The translations under genes were made by a program, and so were the position numbers. From Archangium violaceum Cb vi76 (GTDB lineage Bacteria > Myxococcota > Myxococcia > Myxococcales > Myxococcaceae), in contig NZ_JPMI01000140.1 of the NCBI RefSeq assembly GCF_000733295.1, forward strand, positions 1 through 38,175: DNA of 38,175 bases, given 5' to 3'. Shown one piece after another: positions 33,756 through 38,175 of this stretch. Within the stretch, counting starts at the first letter, position 1. Each line of letters begins with the position of its first letter. The notes beneath the pieces are model-generated. The model saw only the letters and a list, made by a program, of their open reading frames with translations, did not search any database and had not been told where the DNA came from.

Positions 33756-35174
33756 GTGGTACACCCCACCCTCATGTTCTTCTGTTCACGGCGAGTCGTC
33801 GCTTCCATCTGCATGTCGGTAGGCTTGTCGCTGCTGTGCGGCACGGCCGTGGCCGCCGAGCCCTCCCCCGGAGACTCGCCCCAGCGGGTGACGCCCGCGG
33901 GCGGGCTGTTCAGCATCGAGTTCCCCGCGACGCCAACATGCGACGCGAACGCGGACGAGCCGAGCTGCCACTATGTGTATCCCAAGGAGGGGTGGGTCCT
34001 GAGCGCGTCGCTCTCGAAGGTCACGTCCTCGGAGCCGCCCGCCAGGTCCCTCCAGAAGTATCTGGACTCGAGTGCGGAGGACGGAAGCTTCCGGATCGCC
34101 CGCCAGGAGGCCACACACGTCGGCGACCTCCCCGCGCTCGACTACCGCTTCGAGTCCACCGACGAGTCGGCCTATGGGGCAGTGGGGCGGTTGGTGCTCA
34201 TCGGCACGCGGATCGTCGCCATCGAGGTGGGCGGTGAAACGCTGCCTTCCGAGGAGGCCATCCAGCGCTTCATGAACACCTTTCGCGTGGAGGGCCAGCC
34301 AGGGAAGTCAGAGGCCGTCGCGAGCTCGGCTCCGGAGCCCCAGCCCATTCCGGAGCCCTCCGCCGCACCTGGCCCCACGCAGCCAACAGCAGCTCCCCAG
34401 CCGGCACAGGCGTCCTCCGCTTCGCTCCAGCCCGAACCCTCTCCGTCGTCCATCACCGCGCGGATGCAGGCCTCGCTGCTCAAGCCAGGCAAGCTCCAGT
34501 ACCAGAGCATCCAGGAAAAGCTCCCCGGAGAGGGAATGCCCTGGAGCTTCTCCGTGGGGACGGCCAAACGCATCATCCAGCGCAAGCGCGACAAGAAGCG
34601 TGATGCGCTCATCATCATCGAGACGGGCCGCACCCAGGCGGGGACGTTCGAGCACCGCTTCTGGCTCGATGCGAAGACCTTGCTTCCCTACCGGTGGACG
34701 AGCCGGTCTCCCGGTGCCTCGACGCGGCTGGAAGTCATCGACGGTTTCCTGCGCGCGGAGGGCAAGGGCGCCGGCGCGGTGAAGTTCAACCAGCACCTGG
34801 GAGACACGCCGCTCTTGTTCCCGGGCGCTCCGCTGGAGCTTGCCCTCTCCACGCTTCCCCTGGCGCCGGGCTTCACCGGGAGCCTCCGGGTGCTCGACCC
34901 GGAGGGAATGGCCGCTGGAAAGCCCTTCTCCACCTGGCGGGTCTCCGTTCCCTTCGCCGGCCCGGTCACGGGTCTCGCGAGACTCAAGAAGGACGTCGCG
35001 AGCTACAAGGTCGAGCTGCTCGAGTCCTCCGGGGAGAAGGAACTGGAGAAGGCTCCCCGGAAGATCATCCTGTGGATCGAAAGCGAGGCACGCCGCGTGC
35101 TGCAGGTGGAGACCGAGGCTCCCTTGCCGCGAGGCGGTATGCGGAGCGTTCAGACGCTCCAGGCCCAACGTTGA
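33756..35174 (+). CDS. Secreted two-part protein, C-terminal DUF3108-like
   Basis: 472 residues from GTG 33756 (or 466 from ATG 33774; neither has a convincing ribosome binding site). A signal peptide (RRVVASICMSVGLSLLCGTAVAA) is followed by an N-terminal domain (~40-180; LFSIEFPATPTC, VGDLPALDYRFES, AIQRFMNTFRVEG) of a type found in myxobacterial exported proteins, a Pro/Ala-rich spacer (~185-235), and a beta-rich C-terminal part (FEHRFWLDAKTLLPYRWTSR, FLRAEGKGAGAVKFN, VTGLARLKKDVASYKVELLE) that recalls DUF3108. Probably periplasmic or outer-membrane associated; function unknown. Confidence 0.75.
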   Translation: MVHPTLMFFCSRRVVASICMSVGLSLLCGTAVAAEPSPGDSPQRVTPAGGLFSIEFPATPTCDANADEPSCHYVYPKEGWVLSASLSKVTSSEPPARSLQKYLDSSAEDGSFRIARQEATHVGDLPALDYRFESTDESAYGAVGRLVLIGTRIVAIEVGGETLPSEEAIQRFMNTFRVEGQPGKSEAVASSAPEPQPIPEPSAAPGPTQPTAAPQPAQASSASLQPEPSPSSITARMQASLLKPGKLQYQSIQEKLPGEGMPWSFSVGTAKRIIQRKRDKKRDALIIIETGRTQAGTFEHRFWLDAKTLLPYRWTSRSPGASTRLEVIDGFLRAEGKGAGAVKFNQHLGDTPLLFPGAPLELALSTLPLAPGFTGSLRVLDPEGMAAGKPFSTWRVSVPFAGPVTGLARLKKDVASYKVELLESSGEKELEKAPRKIILWIESEARRVLQVETEAPLPRGGMRSVQTLQAQR

Positions 35175-35440
35175 GCCTCGGGTGCGCCCCCGGCCGCAAT
35201 GACCGCGAGCGCCGGAGCCTACTGACCTGTCCAGCCCGACGTCACAGTGAGCGGCAGTTTGCCCCTGACTCCGCCGCGCCTGTGCGGGCATGCACTCTCA
35301 TCCACCCGAATGCCCCGAGAAACTCCTGAAAGCCATGATTGACAGGAATCTCACCATAAACGAGGATGCTCGACGGGGGAGGCACTTCTCACGCCCACGT
35401 CCCTGGATGTCATTCAACGGCGAGAAGAGGACAACGACTC

Positions 35441-35731
35441 ATGCCTGATACGAAGAAGGGTGAAGCGTTCGCGAAGCTGGTGTTGAGAGTGTGGAGCGAT
35501 CCGGACTTCAAAGCCAGACTGTTCAGCGATCCCATGCCGCTGCTGGCGGAGTACGGCGTCGAGACCCCGCCGGGCCTGAAAGTGAAGGTGGTGGAGAACG
35601 AGCCGGGGACCATCCACCTCGTCCTGCCGAGCGCACCCAAAGACGTCTCACTGCTGCAGGAGGAGCCCATCTATACCATTCAGTGCGCTGTCTGCCACTC
35701 CCGCGACAGCTGTCTGACGCACCACAGCTAG
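35441..35731 (+). CDS. NHLP-family RiPP precursor peptide (nitrile hydratase-like leader)
   Basis: 96 residues. Residues ~8-65 match the nitrile-hydratase-alpha-like leader of ribosomal natural-product precursors: FAKLVLRVWSDPDFKARLFS, DPMPLLAEYGVETPPG, VKVVENEPGTIHLVLPSAP. The C-terminal ~27 residues (after KDVS) form a candidate core with three cysteines (82, 85, 91), a Cys-Ala-Val-Cys pair, several Ser/Thr and His, ending in THHS. In known systems (NHLP/TOMM) such cores are cyclised or methylated and exported. No cyclodehydratase, radical SAM enzyme, lanthipeptide synthetase or peptidase-ABC exporter occurs in this window. ATG at 35441 follows AGAGGA ~10 nt upstream. Upstream 266 bp contain TTGACA at 35339 but no convincing -10. 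A strong terminator follows. Confidence 0.85.
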   Translation: MPDTKKGEAFAKLVLRVWSDPDFKARLFSDPMPLLAEYGVETPPGLKVKVVENEPGTIHLVLPSAPKDVSLLQEEPIYTIQCAVCHSRDSCLTHHS

Positions 35732-35763
35732 ACGTCTGATATCACCTCGTACCGGGTTACGAG

Positions 35764-35801
35764 GATGGGCGCCCTTGTATCAAGGGCGCCCATCTCGTTT
35801 G
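35764..35801 (+). terminator. Rho-independent terminator after the NHLP gene
   Basis: gatgggcgcccttg-tat-caagggcgcccatc: 14-bp perfect stem, 3-nt loop, then tcgttt. It is 32 bp past the NHLP stop and could also serve the minus strand. Confidence 0.88.
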
Positions 35802-35839
35802 GGGGCCTGGCCTACAGCCCGGGGGCACACCGTGCCGTC

Positions 35840-35950
35840 TCATGCTCGCCGCGGGTTGAAGAGCTCCGACGAGTCGACGTAGGCGTTGTACTCGGCGAGT
35901 TTGCCCTCCTCGAAGCGAGAGATGGTCGCCCACGGCTGGACCCGAGGGCT
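35840..35950 (-). pseudogene. Remnant of an NTF2/SnoaL-like gene
   Basis: The minus-strand frame ending at 35840 reads WATISRFEEGKLAEYNAYVD followed by SSELFNPRRA, the typical last strand and helix of SnoaL/NTF2-like proteins (RFEdGKI-E...Y-D). Upstream of about 35950 the same frame no longer resembles the family, so only the 3' end is preserved. The rest of the gap 35951-36124 shows nothing I can support. Confidence 0.5.
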
Positions 35951-36124
35951 CGCCGGGGACAGAGACACCCGCTGGCGGCGATGTTGACGCTTCTGGTGCA
36001 GGCGCTGGCGGTGGGCAGGCGAGTATTGAGGCATGCCGAGGAGCTGGGGGAGGACATTCAGCCGAGGGGTGGTGTTGCTGGAAGGCAAGGGCCCGAGCAT
36101 CACCAGCCTCACTCTCTGAGCCAG

Positions 36125-36514
36125 TCAGCTGACGCGCAGGCGCGCCATGCGGCATCCCCACTGCCACAGCCGGTAGATGCCGCCCACCACCAGGGCTGTC
36201 TGGGCCGAGGACACGACCAGGAAGGCCAACTGTGGCAGGAGCAGTGCCGCGAGCGAGTTCCGGTCGTTGATGTGCCAGAGCGTGAACCCGGCCGCGAGCC
36301 ATCCAGGGAGATGGACCACGGTGGACCAGAGGTTCATGGGAGCAGCCACCTCGTCCGTGTAGATGCGCGCCCGGTCCATGAGGGAGGCGCCTTCTTCCAT
36401 GAGCAACTCGGACGACACAATCCACAGGTGGATGAGCACGTTCACGAGGACCGCGAGCATGGTCACGCGCCAGGCAAGCCAGGGACGACGATCGGAATTC
36501 GCAGGGCTGTTCAT
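36125..36514 (-). CDS. Small integral membrane protein, function unknown
   Basis: 129 residues with three or four hydrophobic segments (WRVTMLAVLVNVLIHLWIVS, LPGWLAAGFTLWHI, LAALLLPQLAFLVVSSAQTA and LVVGGIYRLWQW). No charged catalytic motif or cysteine pattern; family not recognised. ATG at 36514 with GGGGGA upstream. It stands alone between the NTF2 relic and the RCC1-repeat gene on the same strand. Confidence 0.75.
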   Translation of the reverse strand: MNSPANSDRRPWLAWRVTMLAVLVNVLIHLWIVSSELLMEEGASLMDRARIYTDEVAAPMNLWSTVVHLPGWLAAGFTLWHINDRNSLAALLLPQLAFLVVSSAQTALVVGGIYRLWQWGCRMARLRVS

Positions 36515-36714
36515 TTCGCTTTTCCCCCAAGAGACACCCGCAAACTAGACACACGCCTCGATTACCGGCAGGAACAAAGGCATGTCTCATCGATAACTCG
36601 CGGTCATCGACCCGGGACAGCACTCTCCGCGCCCCTGTGCTCCAGGAGAACCGCCGTCCCATGCGCGCCCCTTGCACGACAGGCGGGCCGCCACCCGCCT
36701 CGGCGCAGCCGCTC

Positions 36715-38175
36715 CTACAGGCCCGGCACCACCACCGGCGTCAGGCGCTGGGTATATGTCCCATCCCCGAGCTCGCCATGACCGTTGTGGCCCCAGGCCC
36801 ACACGGTGCCGTCCTTGCGCACCGCCACCGTGAGGGCCTCGCCAGCCTCCAGGGCGATGATGCCCGTGAGGCTCGTCACCCGCCCTGGCGTGTACCTGGA
36901 GGTCGCCGTCCCGTTGCCGAGCTGACCCTCGGTGTTGCCGCCCCATCCCCACAGGGTGCCGTCCTGCTTCACCGCCAGCGTGTGGTGATCCCCGGCGCCA
37001 AACAGGATGCCGCTGCTGAAGCCCGAGGCCTGCACCGGCGAGTAGCGCCCGGAGGTCGTCCCATCCCCCAGCTCGCCATAGCCGTTGTAGCCAGAGGACC
37101 AGACGGTGCCGCCCTGCTTCAGCGCCATGGTGGAGTAGGCACCGGCGGAGACGGCGATGACGCTGGTGAGGCTCGTCACCTGCACCGGCACATACCGGAA
37201 GGTGGTCGTCCCATCCCCGAACTGGCCGTAGCCGTTGTAGCCCCAGGCCCACGAGGGTGCCATCCTGCTTCACCGCCACCGTGTGGTAGTCGCCCGCGGT
37301 CACGGTGAAGGCGTTGACGAGGCCCGACGCCCTCACCGGGGTCAGACGCCGGGTGGTCGTCCCGTCCCCGAGCTGGCCAAAGTCGTTGTAGCCCCAGGCC
37401 CAGACGGTGCCGTCCCGCTTCACCGCCACCGTGTGGAACCGTCCCGCGGTGATGGCGATGACACCGGTGAGACCCGGCACCTGCACCGGCACGGTGCTGC
37501 TGGTGGTCGTCCCGTTGCCGAGCTGGCCGTAGGCGTTGTAGCCCCAGACCCAGACGGTGCCATCCTCCTTGAGTGCCACCGAGTGGGCCTCCCCCGCGGC
37601 CAGGGCGATGATGCTGGTGAGGCCCGCTACCTGCACCGGCACGTTGCTGCCGGTGGTCATCCCGTTGCCGAGCTCGCCATTTCCATTGGTGCCCCAGGCC
37701 TTGACGGTGCCGTCCTTCTTCAACGCCAGCACGTGGTGATCTCCCACCGCCACGGCACTGACATGGCTGACCGTCACCTGTACGGGAGTGGTGCGGTCCG
37801 TGCCGGCACCGTCTCCGAGCTGGCCGTAGGCGTTGTGGCCCCAGGTATGGACGGTGCCGCTCTGCCTCACCGCGATCGTGTGGTAGCCGCCCGAGCCGAT
37901 CTCCGCGACGGAGCTGAGCGCCGACACCTGCACCGGCGTGGTGCTGTTGGCCGTCGTCCCGTTGCCGAGCTGGCCGTAGGCATTGTAGCCCCAGGCATGG
38001 GCGATGCCATCCTGCCTCACCGACAGGGAGTGATAGAGGCCGGCGGCGATGCGGGTGACGGAGGAGAGCCCGGGCACCTGGCCTGGAATGGAGCGGTTCG
38101 TCGTCGTTGCATTGCCGAGCTGGCCGTAGGCGTTGTGGCCCCAGGCGTGGACGGTGCCGTCCTTCTTCAACGCCA
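36715..38175 (-). CDS. RCC1-repeat protein, 5' end off the window, internal frameshift
   Basis: About ten RCC1 repeats of roughly 50 residues, each with the pattern VAVKxDGTVWAWGxNxxGQLGdGTTtxxxxPVQV. They build a seven-bladed-propeller-like surface, usually for protein binding or cell-surface roles. The gene enters from the right edge (its start is beyond 38175) and its stop is at 36715. One frame serves 38175 to ~37255 and another ~37250 to 36715: at about 37253 an extra base (CTC-G-TGGGCC) shifts the reading from DGTL-WAWGYN. The DNA repeats every ~150 bp, which also makes mis-assembly possible. Either a pseudogene or a sequence error. The 200 bp after its end (36515-36714) holds nothing further. 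Confidence 0.85.

Overview
This is high-GC DNA, almost certainly from a myxobacterium (Myxococcota, Archangium/Cystobacter/Myxococcus type). The pointers are two lipoprotein toxin-immunity modules that look like the SitA toxins of myxobacteria, a Hanks-type kinase, a PilZ protein, an RCC1-repeat protein and a glutamate dehydrogenase with a long N-terminus. Genus is inference. Family names are from memory; no search was run.

Layout. (1) 105-4493: a MarR regulator followed by a tyrosine-degradation operon: hppD, hmgA and fahA, plus a small Rieske protein, the last three overlapping by 4 nt. A perfect 15-bp tandem repeat sits between the regulator and hppD. (2) 4529-6791: a Baeyer-Villiger-type monooxygenase divergent from a TetR regulator, with two TTGACA-N8-TGTCAA-type operators between them. 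(3) 6971-9779: pirin, DoxX and an SGNH/GDSL lipoprotein hydrolase. (4) About 9787-17203: a roughly 7-kb accessory island at tRNA-Thr(CGT). The intact tRNA is at the right end. The left end has a displaced 3' tRNA fragment, its terminator and a truncated toxin-gene start. Inside are a GHKL ATPase, two unknown proteins, an Imm11+SUFU-like immunity protein and a lipoprotein toxin with an AHH nuclease domain. No integrase is visible.

(5) 17516-20390: glutamate dehydrogenase, a PilZ protein and a secreted protein. (6) 20403-25070: a proteostasis cluster on the minus strand: ftsH, a stand-alone sigma-70 region-1.1-like protein, grpE and an HtrA/DegP protease. (7) 25277-30096: lipoprotein and Nudix pair, a kinase lacking the catalytic-loop Asn, an XRE regulator, and a ccmH-ccmI-like cytochrome c maturation pair. 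(8) 30276-33697: a second lipoprotein toxin (frameshifted) with its immunity gene, a DUF6891/NusA-N-like fusion and a zinc-ribbon protein. (9) 33756-38175: a secreted protein, an orphan NHLP-type RiPP precursor, an NTF2-like relic, a membrane protein and a frameshifted RCC1-repeat protein that runs off the right edge.

Most novel to me: the tRNA-anchored exchange of lipoprotein toxin cassettes, the stand-alone sigma 1.1-like protein among chaperone and protease genes, the DUF6891-NusA-N fusion, and the orphan NHLP precursor.
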